From Micromonospora terminaliae (GTDB taxonomy: Bacteria; Actinomycetota; Actinomycetes; Mycobacteriales; Micromonosporaceae): DNA of 64,000 bases. Within the stretch, counting starts at the first letter, position 1. Each line of letters begins with the position of its first letter. The position numbers and the translations under genes were made by a program. The notes beneath the pieces were generated by a model that was given only the letters and a program-made list of their open reading frames with translations, was not told the origin of the DNA and searched no databases. This document shows, piece by piece, positions 24,716-33,122 of this stretch. The DNA lies in NCBI RefSeq assembly GCF_009671205.1, contig NZ_CP045309.1:4464001-4528000 (forward strand), in the 5' to 3' direction.

Positions 24716-25474
24716 TCAGTCCTTGGGGCCGCCCGCGACGTAGATGACCTGGCCGGACACGAAGGACGCGCCCTCGCTGGCCAGGAACGAGATGGTGTGC
24801 GCGACGTCCTCCGGACGGCCGGTGCGGCGCACCGGGATCTCGGCGGCGGCGTGCTGCTGGAGCGCGGCGAAGTCGACCTTCATCCGGGCCGCGGTGGCGG
24901 CGGTCATGTCGGTGACGATGAAGCCCGGCGCGACGGCGTTGACGGTCACCCCGAACGGGCCCAGCTCGATGGCGAGGGTCTTGGTGAAGCCCTGGAGGCC
25001 CGCCTTGGCGGCCGAGTAGTTCGCCTGGCCCCGGTTGCCCAGCGCCGAGGTGCTGGAGAGGTTGACGATCCGGCCCCACTTCCGCTCGACCATGTGCTTC
25101 TGTGCGGCCTGGCTGAACAGGAACGCGCCGCGCAGGTGCACGCCCAGGACGGTGTCCCAGTCGGCGTCGCTCATCTTGAACAGCAGGTTGTCGCGCAGCA
25201 CGCCGGCGTTGTTGACCAGCACGGTCGGCGCGCCCAGCTCGGCGGCGACGCGCTCCACGGCGGCCTCCACCTGGGCGCGCTCGGACACGTCGGCGCCCAC
25301 GCCGAGGGCCCGCCCGCCGGCCGCGGCGATGGCGTCCACGGTCTCCTTGGTCGCCGACTCCTCGATGTCGACCACGGCGACGGCCATGCCGTCGGCGGCC
25401 AGCCGCCGGGCGGTGGCCGCGCCGATGCCGCGCGCGGCTCCGGTCACGATGGCGACACGGGGCTCCTCCGACAT
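24716..25474 (-). CDS. fabG: 3-oxoacyl-ACP reductase-like short-chain dehydrogenase
   Basis: 252 residues, classical SDR. NAD(P) motif TGAARGIG at 11-18, NNAG at 88-91, and the catalytic S140-Y153-K157 set (NLSSTSALGNRGQANYSAAK). The C-terminus IPVRRTGRPEDVAHTISFLASE is typical of FabG. It would reduce 3-oxoacyl thioesters in fatty-acid or polyhydroxyalkanoate metabolism; a degradation role is also possible because no fab cluster is adjacent. The ATG at 25474 has the ribosome site GGGAGG embedded in an inverted repeat, so a regulator could block both transcription and translation. Confidence 0.9.
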   Translation of the reverse strand: MSEEPRVAIVTGAARGIGAATARRLAADGMAVAVVDIEESATKETVDAIAAAGGRALGVGADVSERAQVEAAVERVAAELGAPTVLVNNAGVLRDNLLFKMSDADWDTVLGVHLRGAFLFSQAAQKHMVERKWGRIVNLSSTSALGNRGQANYSAAKAGLQGFTKTLAIELGPFGVTVNAVAPGFIVTDMTAATAARMKVDFAALQQHAAAEIPVRRTGRPEDVAHTISFLASEGASFVSGQVIYVAGGPKD

Positions 25475-25476
25475 GA

Positions 25477-25490
25477 TTACCTCCCGGTAA
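25477..25490 (-). promoter_or_regulatory. Inverted repeat overlapping the fabG ribosome-binding site
   Basis: TTACCGGGAGGTAA: 5-base arms TTACC and GGTAA around GGGA, with the Shine-Dalgarno GGGAGG inside. It ends two bases before the ATG. Such dyads are often bound by TetR-type regulators of lipid genes, though no such regulator is adjacent. Confidence 0.45.
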
Positions 25491-25529
25491 CTTGGGCTCG
25501 ATCGAAGGAGCTTAACGCCGGGGCCGCCG

Positions 25530-27182
25530 TCAGAGGCCGCTGCCCCGGCAGATGCGGATCCACCGGTAGCCGTAGCCGGCGAGCTTCAGCCGGTCCAGCT
25601 TGCCGACCTCCTCGTAGTTGCGGTCGGTGAGCACGTCGATCGGCTGGTCGGCCTCGGGGGCGAGGACGCTCAGGTCGACCTCGGCGTCCTCGGTGCCGAG
25701 GTTGTGCAGGAAGACCATCGTCCCGGTCGGCCCGTCGGCCCGGTGCGCCAGCACGCCGGGCGGCATCGGCACGTCGATGTGGCTGGTGCTCCCCGAGCCG
25801 ATCTCCGGGGCCTCCCGGAGGGTACGGATCATGCGCTCGAACCAGCCCAGCAGCGACCTCGGGTCCTTGCGCTGGGCGGTCACGTTGACCTTCTGGTAGC
25901 CGTACTCGCCCTTGTCGATCACCGGGCGGACCAGCTTCTCCGGGTCGGCCGTGGAGAAGCCGCCGTTCTCCTTGTACGACCACTGCATCGGGGTGCGGAT
26001 CGCCTCCCGGCCGGGCAGCGACAGGTCCTCGCCCATCCCGATCTCCTCGCCGTAGCGCAGCACCGGAGTGCCGCGCAGCGAGAACTGGAGCGCGTACGCC
26101 AGCTCGATCCGGCGGCGGTCGTTGCCGAGCATCGAGGCGAGCCGCCGGCGGATGCCCCGGCCGTAGAGGCGCATGTCGTCGTCCGGCCCGAACTGCTCGT
26201 ACACCTGGTTGCGCTGTTCGGCGGTGAGCCGGGACAGGTCGATCTCGTCGTGGTTGCGCAGGAAGGTGGCCCACTGCCCGCCCTCGGGCAGGGCCGGGGT
26301 GTCGCGCAGCGCCTCGATCACCGGCTCCGGGTCCTGCCGCGCCAGGGCCAGCATCAGCCGCCCGTTCATCATGAAGTCGAAGAGCATGTGGATCCGGTTG
26401 GCGGAGCCGCCGCTGTCACCGAAGTAGACGGGCAACTGGTCGGGCTCGACGTTCGCCTCGGCCAGCAGGACCGCGTCGCCCCGCCGCCACTGCACGTGCT
26501 GGCGCAGCTCGGTGAGGAAGTCCAGGTCCTTGGGCGAGTTGGGGTTGCCCGCCTCGGTCAGCTCGATGATGAACGGCACCGCGTCCATCCGGAAACCGGA
26601 TACGCCGAGCTGGAGCCAGAACGACATGATCTTCTTGATCTCGGCGCGGACCTCCGGGTTGGCGACGTTGAGGTCCGGCTGGAACTTGTAGAAGCGGTGG
26701 TAGTACCAGGCCTTCGCGGTGCGGTCGTAGCTCCAGGTCTCGTTCTGCTCGCCGGGGAAGACCATGCCCTGGTGCCGGTCCGGCGGCGCCTCATCGCTCC
26801 ACACGTACCAGTTGCGGTAGGGCGAGTCGGGTGAGGACCGGGCGGACTGGAACCAGGGGTGCTCGTCCGAGGTGTGGTTGACCACCAGGTCGATGATCAC
26901 CCGGATGCCCCGGTTCCGCGCCTGGTGCAGCAGCTCCGCGAAGTCGCCGAGGCTGCCCAGCTTCGGGCTCACGTTGTAGAAGTCGGTGGCGTCGTAGCCG
27001 TCGTCCCGGTTCGGCGAGGGATGGACGGGGTGCAGCCAGAGGCAGGTCACCCCGAGCCGGGCCAGGTAGTCGAGCCGGCCGATGAGGCCGCGGAAGTCAC
27101 CCACCCCGTCGCCGTCGGAGTCGGCGAACGTGTCCACGTCGAGGCAGTAGACCACCGCCTCCTGATACCACCTGTCACCCAT
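25530..27182 (-). CDS. GH13 alpha-amylase family enzyme (trehalose-synthase-like)
   Basis: 550 residues. The GH13 barrel is complete: first conserved region IIDLVVNHTSDEHPWF, nucleophile D200 in VSGFRMDAVP, acid/base E242 in LLAEANVEPD, and transition-state Asp 312 in FLRNHDEIDL. The opening WYQEAVVYCLDVDTFADSDG resembles trehalose synthase (maltose glucosylmutase), and a C-terminal beta domain follows. Alpha-glucan or maltose/trehalose conversion in the cytoplasm is likely, since there is no signal peptide. ATG 27182 is chosen because family sequence begins there; the open frame runs 660 bases further upstream as a GC artefact. Confidence 0.88.
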   Translation of the reverse strand: MGDRWYQEAVVYCLDVDTFADSDGDGVGDFRGLIGRLDYLARLGVTCLWLHPVHPSPNRDDGYDATDFYNVSPKLGSLGDFAELLHQARNRGIRVIIDLVVNHTSDEHPWFQSARSSPDSPYRNWYVWSDEAPPDRHQGMVFPGEQNETWSYDRTAKAWYYHRFYKFQPDLNVANPEVRAEIKKIMSFWLQLGVSGFRMDAVPFIIELTEAGNPNSPKDLDFLTELRQHVQWRRGDAVLLAEANVEPDQLPVYFGDSGGSANRIHMLFDFMMNGRLMLALARQDPEPVIEALRDTPALPEGGQWATFLRNHDEIDLSRLTAEQRNQVYEQFGPDDDMRLYGRGIRRRLASMLGNDRRRIELAYALQFSLRGTPVLRYGEEIGMGEDLSLPGREAIRTPMQWSYKENGGFSTADPEKLVRPVIDKGEYGYQKVNVTAQRKDPRSLLGWFERMIRTLREAPEIGSGSTSHIDVPMPPGVLAHRADGPTGTMVFLHNLGTEDAEVDLSVLAPEADQPIDVLTDRNYEEVGKLDRLKLAGYGYRWIRICRGSGL

Positions 27183-27242
27183 GCCCCGATTACTTCTCCG
27201 GTTGCCGACGGCGGCAAACCCCCGCCCGGCCCGGCCGGCCGG

Positions 27243-27248
27243 TACGGT
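27243..27248 (+). promoter_or_regulatory. -10 element of a probable leaderless DUF1349 promoter
   Basis: TACGGT fits TANNNT and ends six bases before ATG 27255. GCCGGG between them is not a convincing ribosome site. Confidence 0.5.
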
Positions 27249-27254
27249 GCCGGG

Positions 27255-27854
27255 ATGAGCGCCGACACCGAAGCCCTCGACTGGTCCGCCGGCACCTGGC
27301 TCAACCCGCCGGAGCGGACCGAACCGGCCGGCGACGCGCTGCTGGTCGAGCCGCGTGGCGGCAGCGACTTCTGGCGGCGGACCAGCTACGGCTTCGTGCA
27401 CGACGACGGGTCCGCGCTGCTCGCCCCGTTTCCGGTGGACAGTGCCGTGGAGGTCAGCTTCCGGCTCGACTACGCGGCCCAGTTCGACCAGGCCGGCGTG
27501 CTGGTCCGGGTGGACGAGCGGCGGTGGACCAAGGCCGGTGTGGAGGTCAGCGACGGGGAGCCGCAGGTCGGCGCGGTGGTCACCGACGAGCGGTCCGACT
27601 GGTCGGTGGCCCCGGTGCCGGAGTGGTCGGGGCGGGACGTGACGGTCCGGGTGAGCCGGGCCGGTGACGCGCTGACCGTCCGCGCGCGGGTGGACGCCGA
27701 GCCGTGGCGGCTCGTCCGGGTGGCCCCGCTGGACCCGGAGGCGGAGGCGGCGGCCGGGCCGTACTGCTGCTCGCCCAGCCGGGGCGGTCTGGTGGTCCGC
27801 TTCACCGGCTGGCGGCGCGGGCCGGCCGACGGCGCGCTGCACCCGGAGGGCTGA
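27255..27854 (+). CDS. DUF1349 (concanavalin-like) domain protein
   Basis: 199 residues forming a beta-sandwich of the concanavalin A-like/DUF1349 family. Recognisable stretches are RGGSDFWRRTSYGFVHDDGS near the N-terminus and DQAGVLVRVDERRWTKAGVE in the middle. Family members are often fused to or neighbour glycosidases, and this gene is divergent from a GH13 gene, so carbohydrate-related use is plausible. No catalytic residues are known for the family. There is no signal peptide. Confidence 0.85.
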   Translation: MSADTEALDWSAGTWLNPPERTEPAGDALLVEPRGGSDFWRRTSYGFVHDDGSALLAPFPVDSAVEVSFRLDYAAQFDQAGVLVRVDERRWTKAGVEVSDGEPQVGAVVTDERSDWSVAPVPEWSGRDVTVRVSRAGDALTVRARVDAEPWRLVRVAPLDPEAEAAAGPYCCSPSRGGLVVRFTGWRRGPADGALHPEG

Positions 27855-27948
27855 CCCGGCGGGCCGTGGGGCCGATCACCGGCAGGTGTGACCGGCCCCG
27901 GTCGGGGTACCACTCCCGGATCCCCCGGCACCGTGCGGAAGGACGCCC

Positions 27949-28611
27949 ATGGCACTCGCCCAGAACGTCGACCCGAACCAGTTCACCGGGCTGACCGGCT
28001 GGGTGGCGAGCGTGATCGACTCGTTCGGCGCGGTCGGGGTGGCCCTGCTGGTCGCCCTGGAGAGCATCATCCCGCCGATCCCGAGCGAGGTCGTGCTGGC
28101 CATGGCGGGCTACCTCGCCGCCGAGGGCCGGTTCAACCTGGTGCTGATCGTGCTGGCCGCGACGGCCGGCTCGCTGCTCGGCGCGCTGGTGCTCTACTGG
28201 CTCGGCGCCGCGCTCGGCGAGGAGCGGCTGAAGCGCTGGCTGGACCACATACCGCTGGTGGACCGGGAGGACCTGGAAAAGGCCGACCGCTGGTTCGAGC
28301 GGCACGGCCGGTGGGCCGTGCTCATCGGCCGGGTGGTGCCGGTGGTGCGCAGCCTGGTCTCCGTGCCGGCCGGCGCGAACCGCATGCCGCTGGGCGAGTT
28401 CATCCTGCTCACCACGCTGGGCAGCGGCGTGTGGAACGCGCTGATCGTCGGGGCCGGTTTCGCCCTCGGCTCGCGCTGGGAACGGGTCAACCAGTACAGC
28501 GACTGGTTCAACTACGCGATCTTCGCGGTCTTCGCCGTGATGATCGTCAGCTGGGTCGTCAAGAAGGTGCGCCGGCGGCGCGCCCGGCGGTCGGTGACCG
28601 CCGGGCGCTGA
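27949..28611 (+). CDS. DedA-family membrane protein
   Basis: 220 residues with five to six membrane segments. The DedA/SNARE-associated domain is evident from ALLVALESIIPPIPSEVVL with the conserved Glu-Pro-Pro region, followed by WFERHGRWAVLIGRVVPVVR and LVSVPAGANRMPLGEF, which carries the paired Arg residues. DedA proteins act in membrane phospholipid (undecaprenyl or PE) flipping and envelope homeostasis. GGAAGGA lies six bases before the ATG. It converges on the chitinase gene, with only 13 bases between stops. Confidence 0.93.
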   Translation: MALAQNVDPNQFTGLTGWVASVIDSFGAVGVALLVALESIIPPIPSEVVLAMAGYLAAEGRFNLVLIVLAATAGSLLGALVLYWLGAALGEERLKRWLDHIPLVDREDLEKADRWFERHGRWAVLIGRVVPVVRSLVSVPAGANRMPLGEFILLTTLGSGVWNALIVGAGFALGSRWERVNQYSDWFNYAIFAVFAVMIVSWVVKKVRRRRARRSVTAGR

Positions 28612-28624
28612 CCGCGGTGCGGGC

Positions 28625-30190
28625 TCAGAATCCCGCGGTGATGCTGGTGAACTCCCAGGTGTTCTGGGCGATGCCGGAGCAGTTCGAGACCACCCCGCCG
28701 CCCGGGCAGGGCCGGTCCCGGTTGACCGACCAGAAGGTGAACCGGGCGAGGCCCCGGGCCTTGGCCCAGTCCCGGATCTGGGTCCAGGTGGCCGGCGAGG
28801 TCAGCTCCTGCTGGTCCGAGAGACCGTTCATGCCGGAGAGACCCATGTGGGCGTAGGCGGTGGCGTCGGACCAGCCGAAGGCCGTCTTCAGCGCGTTCTT
28901 GAGGCCCTCGGCGGCGTTGACGGTGCTCTGGTACATGTTGGCGCCGCCGCCGAAGTCGAACGGCATGATGGTGAAGACGTCGATGTTGGCGCCCCTCGCG
29001 GCGGCCTGGTTGATCAGCCGGGTGCCGTAGTAGTTCGGCCCGGTGGTCGAGGTGCCGAAGGTGACGATCGTCTTGATCCCCGGGTTGTTCTGCTTGACGA
29101 TCTTCAAGGCGTCCAGGATCCGGTCCTGCACGACCTCGTTCTCGAACTCGTCGGTGTTCTCGATGTCGATGTCGATCGCCTTGAGGTTGTAGGCGTTGAT
29201 GACCTGCTGGTAGGCGCCGGCCAGCGCGCTGGCCGAGGAGCAGTTCGGGCCGAGCTTGTTTCCCTGCCAGCCGCCGAACGACGGGATGACGTCGCCGCCG
29301 GCCGCCTTGATCGCGGCGATGGTGCTGGCGTGCGTGCCGCCGGTGAGCGGCCCGCTGCCGTCCCACGCCGGGGTGCAGCCGCCGCCGGAGAGCACGAACG
29401 CGATGGTGAACCACTTGATGCCGGTCGCGCCCATCACCGTGGACGGCGCCGGCGGGTCGCCCCAGCCCGGGTACAGGTAGGGCGCGGCGGCCATGACCCC
29501 GCCACCGCCGCCGGTGCAGCCGGTGGTGGTGGCCGACACCGCCGCCGACTTCGCCGACTCCCCGCTGGCGTTGTACGCGGCCACCGTGTAGCTGTGCCCG
29601 GTGCAGGCGCCCAGCCCGGAGACCGTGGCCGAGGTGCCGGTGACGGTGGCCTTCACGGTGGCGCCCTCGTAGACGCGGTAGCCGGTGACCGTGCCGGAGA
29701 CGGCGTTCCAGGCCAGCGAGACCGAGGTGTTGGTGGTGCCGGTGACCCGGAGGCCGCCCGGGGTGGCCGGGGCGCCCGGGTTGCCACCGCCCCCGCCGGT
29801 GCACGAGCCGCCGTTGACCGTGCAGTTGGTCGGGTTGCCGGTGCCGTTCACGTTGAAGCCGAAGGTGGTGCTGGCGCCCGGGGCGAGGGTGCCGTTCCAG
29901 GACTGGTTCACCGCGGTCACGTGCTGGCCGGAGGTGGTCAGCCGGGCGTCCCAGAACGAGCCGAGGGTGCTGCCGGCGGGCAGGTCGAACTGGACGTTCC
30001 ACGAGGAGATGCTGGCCGAGGTGTTGTTGGTGACGGTGAACTTGCCCTCGTACCCGGTGTCCCAGGTGGTGGTGCGGACGAAGGCGGCGGTGGCGGCGGA
30101 GGCCGGCGGCGCGGCCAGCACGGTGCCCGCGACCAGGGCGGCGGCGAGCGCGGTGGCGAACGTCGCCACGCGGGTGGAGCGGAGTCTCAC
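28625..30190 (-). CDS. Secreted chitinase-like enzyme: CBM2 - FnIII - GH18
   Basis: 521 residues. The signal peptide is about 33 residues (ATALAAALVAGTVLAAPPASA). A CBM2 domain follows (about 34-130; TTTWDTGYEGKFTVTNNTSA), with two cysteines. A Gly-rich linker leads to one fibronectin type III module (about 142-225), another linker, and the GH18 domain. The catalytic signature is AIDIDIENTDE, a DxDxE form whose Glu is the proton donor. The enzyme should hydrolyse chitin outside the cell. GTG 30190 has a strong GGAGG. The promoter region carries three CTGT repeats. Confidence 0.92.
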   Translation of the reverse strand: MRLRSTRVATFATALAAALVAGTVLAAPPASAATAAFVRTTTWDTGYEGKFTVTNNTSASISSWNVQFDLPAGSTLGSFWDARLTTSGQHVTAVNQSWNGTLAPGASTTFGFNVNGTGNPTNCTVNGGSCTGGGGGNPGAPATPGGLRVTGTTNTSVSLAWNAVSGTVTGYRVYEGATVKATVTGTSATVSGLGACTGHSYTVAAYNASGESAKSAAVSATTTGCTGGGGGVMAAAPYLYPGWGDPPAPSTVMGATGIKWFTIAFVLSGGGCTPAWDGSGPLTGGTHASTIAAIKAAGGDVIPSFGGWQGNKLGPNCSSASALAGAYQQVINAYNLKAIDIDIENTDEFENEVVQDRILDALKIVKQNNPGIKTIVTFGTSTTGPNYYGTRLINQAAARGANIDVFTIMPFDFGGGANMYQSTVNAAEGLKNALKTAFGWSDATAYAHMGLSGMNGLSDQQELTSPATWTQIRDWAKARGLARFTFWSVNRDRPCPGGGVVSNCSGIAQNTWEFTSITAGF

Positions 30191-30259
30191 GGCGTCCTCC
30201 AGGGACCGTTGTGGTGGAGGGTGGGCATTTACAACCGTCGACGTGCGCTCATTATTAAG

Positions 30260-30279
30260 ACTGTTAACTGTTTCTGTCC
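30260..30279 (-). promoter_or_regulatory. Triple 7-base repeat upstream of the chitinase gene
   Basis: On the plus strand the sequence reads ACTGTTA, ACTGTTT, CTGTCC in direct succession (30260-30266, 30267-30273, 30274-30279), in a markedly AT-rich patch that includes ATTATTAAGA (30251-30260), 70-90 bases before the start. It is a candidate activator or repressor site for substrate control. Confidence 0.4.
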
Positions 30280-30324
30280 AGAGGCAGACCGGGGGTCCCT
30301 CGCGGGGACCCCCGGCCCGGCCGC

Positions 30325-31752
30325 TCAGCGGCGGAAGGTGAACCAGTTGACGTTGACGAAGTCGGCCGGCTGGCCGCTGCTGAAGGTCAGGTAGACGGTG
30401 TGCCGGCCGGTGACCGCGGAGACGTTGCCCGGCACCGAGCGCCAGCTCTGCCAGCCGCCCGTGTTGGCCACCGCGAAGCTGCCGATCGGCGGGTTGGTCG
30501 GGCTGTCCACCCGGACCTCGACCAGCCCGCTCACCCCGCCCGGCGCGCCGGAGGCGACCCGGGCCACGAAGTCCCGCGGCGGCGTGGCGCCGAACTCCAC
30601 GTTGTCGTAGCGGGCCCAGTCGCCGTTCGCCAGCCAGCCGATGTCCTGACCGCCCTCACTGCACGACTCCACCTGCACCCCGTTCTGGCCGTTGAACGCC
30701 TCGGCCTGGATGGTCGAGTAGGCGTCCACCACCCCGCCCGGCGGCGGCGTGGTCGGGGTCGGCGACGGGGTGCCGCCGCCACCACCCCGGGTGTACGCGG
30801 CCACGTAGTCGACCAGCATCGGCCGGCCGGAGACGGTCGACGCCGTGGGCGTGGCGGAGCCGGCCACCCCGTCCGGGAAGCCGCCACCCATGGCCACGTT
30901 CAGCAGCATGAAGTAGCCGCTGTGGCTGGTCATCTGACCCCAGTACGGCTCGCCGACCTGGTTCTGGCTCACGGTGTGGAAGAGCTGGCCGTCGACGTAC
31001 CAGCGCAGCTGCTGCGGGCTGATCGAGGCGTCCCACTCGAAGCGGTAGGTGTGGAACGCCGACTGGCAGGTGCTGCCCGGGCAGGCGCGCGAGGCGCCGA
31101 TGCCGTTGAACTCGTTGCACGGCCCGCCCGGCGCGACGCCGCAGTGCAGCACGCCCCAGACCGAGTTGATCCCGTTGACGTTCTCCATGATGTCGAACTC
31201 GCCGATGCCGGGCCAGTTCTGGTAGTTGCCCCGGTAGGGCGAGCCGAGCGCCCAGAAGGCCGGCCAGTAGCCGGCGGCCTGGGCGCCGGTCACGTTCGGC
31301 ATCTGGATCCGCCCCTCCAGGGCGAGCACTCCCCCGGCGGGCGGCTTGAAGTTGGCGCGGACCGTTTCGATCCGGGCCGAGGTCCACCGCCCGGCGGCGT
31401 CCTTGAGCGGGGTGATCCGCAGGTTGCCGGCCCCGTCGTGGGCGAGGTTGGCGGTGCTGTTGGTGTAGGTCTGGATCTCGCCGGTGCCCCAGTTGCCCGG
31501 GCCGCCCGGGTAGCTGGTGCCGGTGTCGATGATCCAGTTGGCGGAGGAGGGCAGGGTGCCGGCCGCGCCGGTGAAGTCGTCGCTCCAGACCAGGCTCCAG
31601 CCGGAGGGCGGCGGGGGCACGGCGGCGTGGGCGGTCATCGTGACGGTGGCGAGGGCGGTGGTGGTGGCGAGCACGGCGGCCGCCAGGGAGAGCCGCCGGC
31701 GGGACCGGCGCACGGCGGAGGGGGCGGCCGTGGCCGCCGGGACAGGGTTCAT
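30325..31752 (-). CDS. Secreted GH16 beta-glucanase with CBM6
   Basis: 475 residues. The signal peptide is about 43 residues, with a basic n-region (RRSRRRLSLAAAVLATTTAL). The GH16 catalytic domain spans about 50-320, with the motif GEFDIMEN: nucleophile E185, D187 and acid/base E190. A Gly/Pro/Thr linker leads to a C-terminal CBM6 (about 345-475; QAEAFNGQNGVQVESCSEGG). It should hydrolyse beta-1,3(-1,4)-glucans such as laminarin or fungal walls outside the cell. Start at 31752 (MNPVPAATAAP); a longer frame to 31827 lacks support. A LacI-type palindrome sits upstream, suggesting induction by oligosaccharides. Confidence 0.93.
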   Translation of the reverse strand: MNPVPAATAAPSAVRRSRRRLSLAAAVLATTTALATVTMTAHAAVPPPPSGWSLVWSDDFTGAAGTLPSSANWIIDTGTSYPGGPGNWGTGEIQTYTNSTANLAHDGAGNLRITPLKDAAGRWTSARIETVRANFKPPAGGVLALEGRIQMPNVTGAQAAGYWPAFWALGSPYRGNYQNWPGIGEFDIMENVNGINSVWGVLHCGVAPGGPCNEFNGIGASRACPGSTCQSAFHTYRFEWDASISPQQLRWYVDGQLFHTVSQNQVGEPYWGQMTSHSGYFMLLNVAMGGGFPDGVAGSATPTASTVSGRPMLVDYVAAYTRGGGGGTPSPTPTTPPPGGVVDAYSTIQAEAFNGQNGVQVESCSEGGQDIGWLANGDWARYDNVEFGATPPRDFVARVASGAPGGVSGLVEVRVDSPTNPPIGSFAVANTGGWQSWRSVPGNVSAVTGRHTVYLTFSSGQPADFVNVNWFTFRR

Positions 31753-31781
31753 CGGGGTGCCTCTCTGCGGGGACGGGCAGG

Positions 31782-31795
31782 AGAGAGCGCTCTCT
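31782..31795. promoter_or_regulatory. LacI/CebR-like operator upstream of the GH16 gene
   Basis: AGAGAGCGCTCTCT is a perfect 14-bp palindrome, 30 bases before the GH16 start. It shares the GAGCGCTC core of the actinobacterial cellobiose-repressor (CebR/CelR) box TGGGAGCGCTCCCA, so a LacI-family repressor is the likely binder. Confidence 0.65.
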
Positions 31796-31830
31796 TGAGT
31801 GCGATTTCTACGCGCCCGTCCCCGCACTTG

Positions 31831-32574
31831 TCAACGTGCGTCGATGCCTCCCGGCTGCGGCCGGCGCAGCACCGCCTGCTCGAGCGCGGTCCACGCCGTC
31901 GTGGTGACCAGGTAGAGCACCGCCGCGAGCGGCACCACGAGCGCCACCAGCACCGTGGTGAAGGGCAGCAGCGGCACCAGCCACCCCAGCACCGCGGCGC
32001 CCGGCCCCTCGGTGGGCGCGCCGGCGACCGTGCCGGTGGCCGCGGCCGCCCGGCGCGCCCGCCGGGCGGACCACCAGGCCAGCACGAGCAGCACCGCCAG
32101 CAGCACCCCGAAGACCGCCACCACCGGACCGGTGAGGCCGTCACCCAGATGCCACCCCAGGGGTACGCCGGCGAGCTTCTCGTCCAGCAGGTGCGAGTGC
32201 CCGTCGCCGGTGGCGAAGAGGCGGTACATGACCAGGAAGAACGGCGCCTGCAACAACGCCGGCAGGCAGCCCGCGACCGGGCTGGCCCCGGCCCGGCGGT
32301 AGAGCGCGAACAACTCGCTCTGCAGTCGGCCGGGATCGTCGGCGTACCGGCGCTGGAGGTCGCGGACCTCGGGGGCGAGCGCCGCGCGGCGCCGCTCCCC
32401 GCGGACCTGGGCCAGGGTGAGCGGCGAGATGAGCAGCCGGACCCCGACGGTGAACAGGACGATCGCGGCGGCCGTCGCGGCGCCGCCGGTCAGCGGGGCG
32501 AGCGTGTCGGCGAGCCAGGTGACGACGGTGGCGGCGGCGGAGGTCGCGGCGTGCAGTGGCGCGAAGGCGAGCAT
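31831..32574 (-). CDS. YidC/Oxa1-family membrane insertase paralog
   Basis: 247 residues with about five membrane segments. YidC features include GVRLLISPLTLAQVRGERRR, with the conserved Arg in the groove, then a cytoplasmic hairpin (EVRDLQRRYADDPGRLQSEL) and GASPVAGCLPALLQAPFFLVMY. It lacks the large periplasmic domain, as expected in Gram-positives. It is not next to rpmH-rnpA, the usual home of the main yidC, so this is a second, specialised insertase. GAGGGG precedes the ATG at 32574. The DUF6412 gene lies just upstream on the same strand. Confidence 0.88.
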   Translation of the reverse strand: MLAFAPLHAATSAAATVVTWLADTLAPLTGGAATAAAIVLFTVGVRLLISPLTLAQVRGERRRAALAPEVRDLQRRYADDPGRLQSELFALYRRAGASPVAGCLPALLQAPFFLVMYRLFATGDGHSHLLDEKLAGVPLGWHLGDGLTGPVVAVFGVLLAVLLVLAWWSARRARRAAAATGTVAGAPTEGPGAAVLGWLVPLLPFTTVLVALVVPLAAVLYLVTTTAWTALEQAVLRRPQPGGIDAR

Positions 32575-32691
32575 GGGGAAACCCCTCGGTCCGATTCCGG
32601 ATGCCCCGACGGGACGACGCGTCCCGTGGGACGGATGACGACGGAACCGGCCGCGGCGGCGGCGCGCCGGAGAGGACCCGACGCGGGGCGG

Positions 32692-32970
32692 CTACGCGGC
32701 CGAGGGGCGCAGCCCGGGCGCACGGGGACGCGGCCGCCCCGGGGCGTCCGGGTCGACCTGCCGGGGCACCCGGCGGTGCCGGGCCCGGGCCCGCAGGGCC
32801 ACGGCGCGCGGTCCGCCGCGCGGCGCGGGCAGCGCCCGCACCCGCAGCGCGAGCAGCGTGGCGAGCAGCAGCGCGGCGGCCACCGCCGCGCCCGCGAGCA
32901 GGCCGGCCGGGCGGTCCGCGAGCAGGGCGAGGGCGTACGCCCACGTCCCGGTCAACAGCATCCCTGCCAC
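32692..32970 (-). CDS. DUF6412-type small membrane protein
   Basis: 92 residues. Two membrane segments (about 3-20 and 22-45) are followed by a basic Pro/Arg-rich tail with RRVPRQVDPDAPGRPRPRAP, which matches my recollection of the DUF6412 family that neighbours yidC paralogs in actinobacteria. GTG 32970 is chosen because TAGGGT ends six bases before it; ATG 32961 is an alternative. It lies 117 bases upstream of the YidC-like gene and may be co-expressed with it. Confidence 0.78.
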   Translation of the reverse strand: MAGMLLTGTWAYALALLADRPAGLLAGAAVAAALLLATLLALRVRALPAPRGGPRAVALRARARHRRVPRQVDPDAPGRPRPRAPGLRPSAA

Positions 32971-32976
32971 ACGACC

Positions 32977-32982
32977 ACCCTA
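32977..32982 (-). promoter_or_regulatory. -10 element of a probable leaderless DUF6412 promoter
   Basis: TAGGGT (minus strand) ends six bases before GTG 32970. The same hexamer and spacing recur at 48027 and 53088. Confidence 0.55.
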
Positions 32983-33122
32983 GAACCCGTTGTCACGCCC
33001 AAGGACCCGATCGCGGCGAGTAGCGGGCGACACGCCGTCCGGAGCGTTTCCCCGCGTCGACACGGTGGGTAACAGGCCCTCGACCGGGCGGCACGGTGCC
33101 GCGGGCCGGTACGGAGCGGACG

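Noticed and set aside
26859..27254. Upstream extension of the DUF1349 gene
   Set aside because: It overlaps the GH13 coding region on the opposite strand and has no family similarity.
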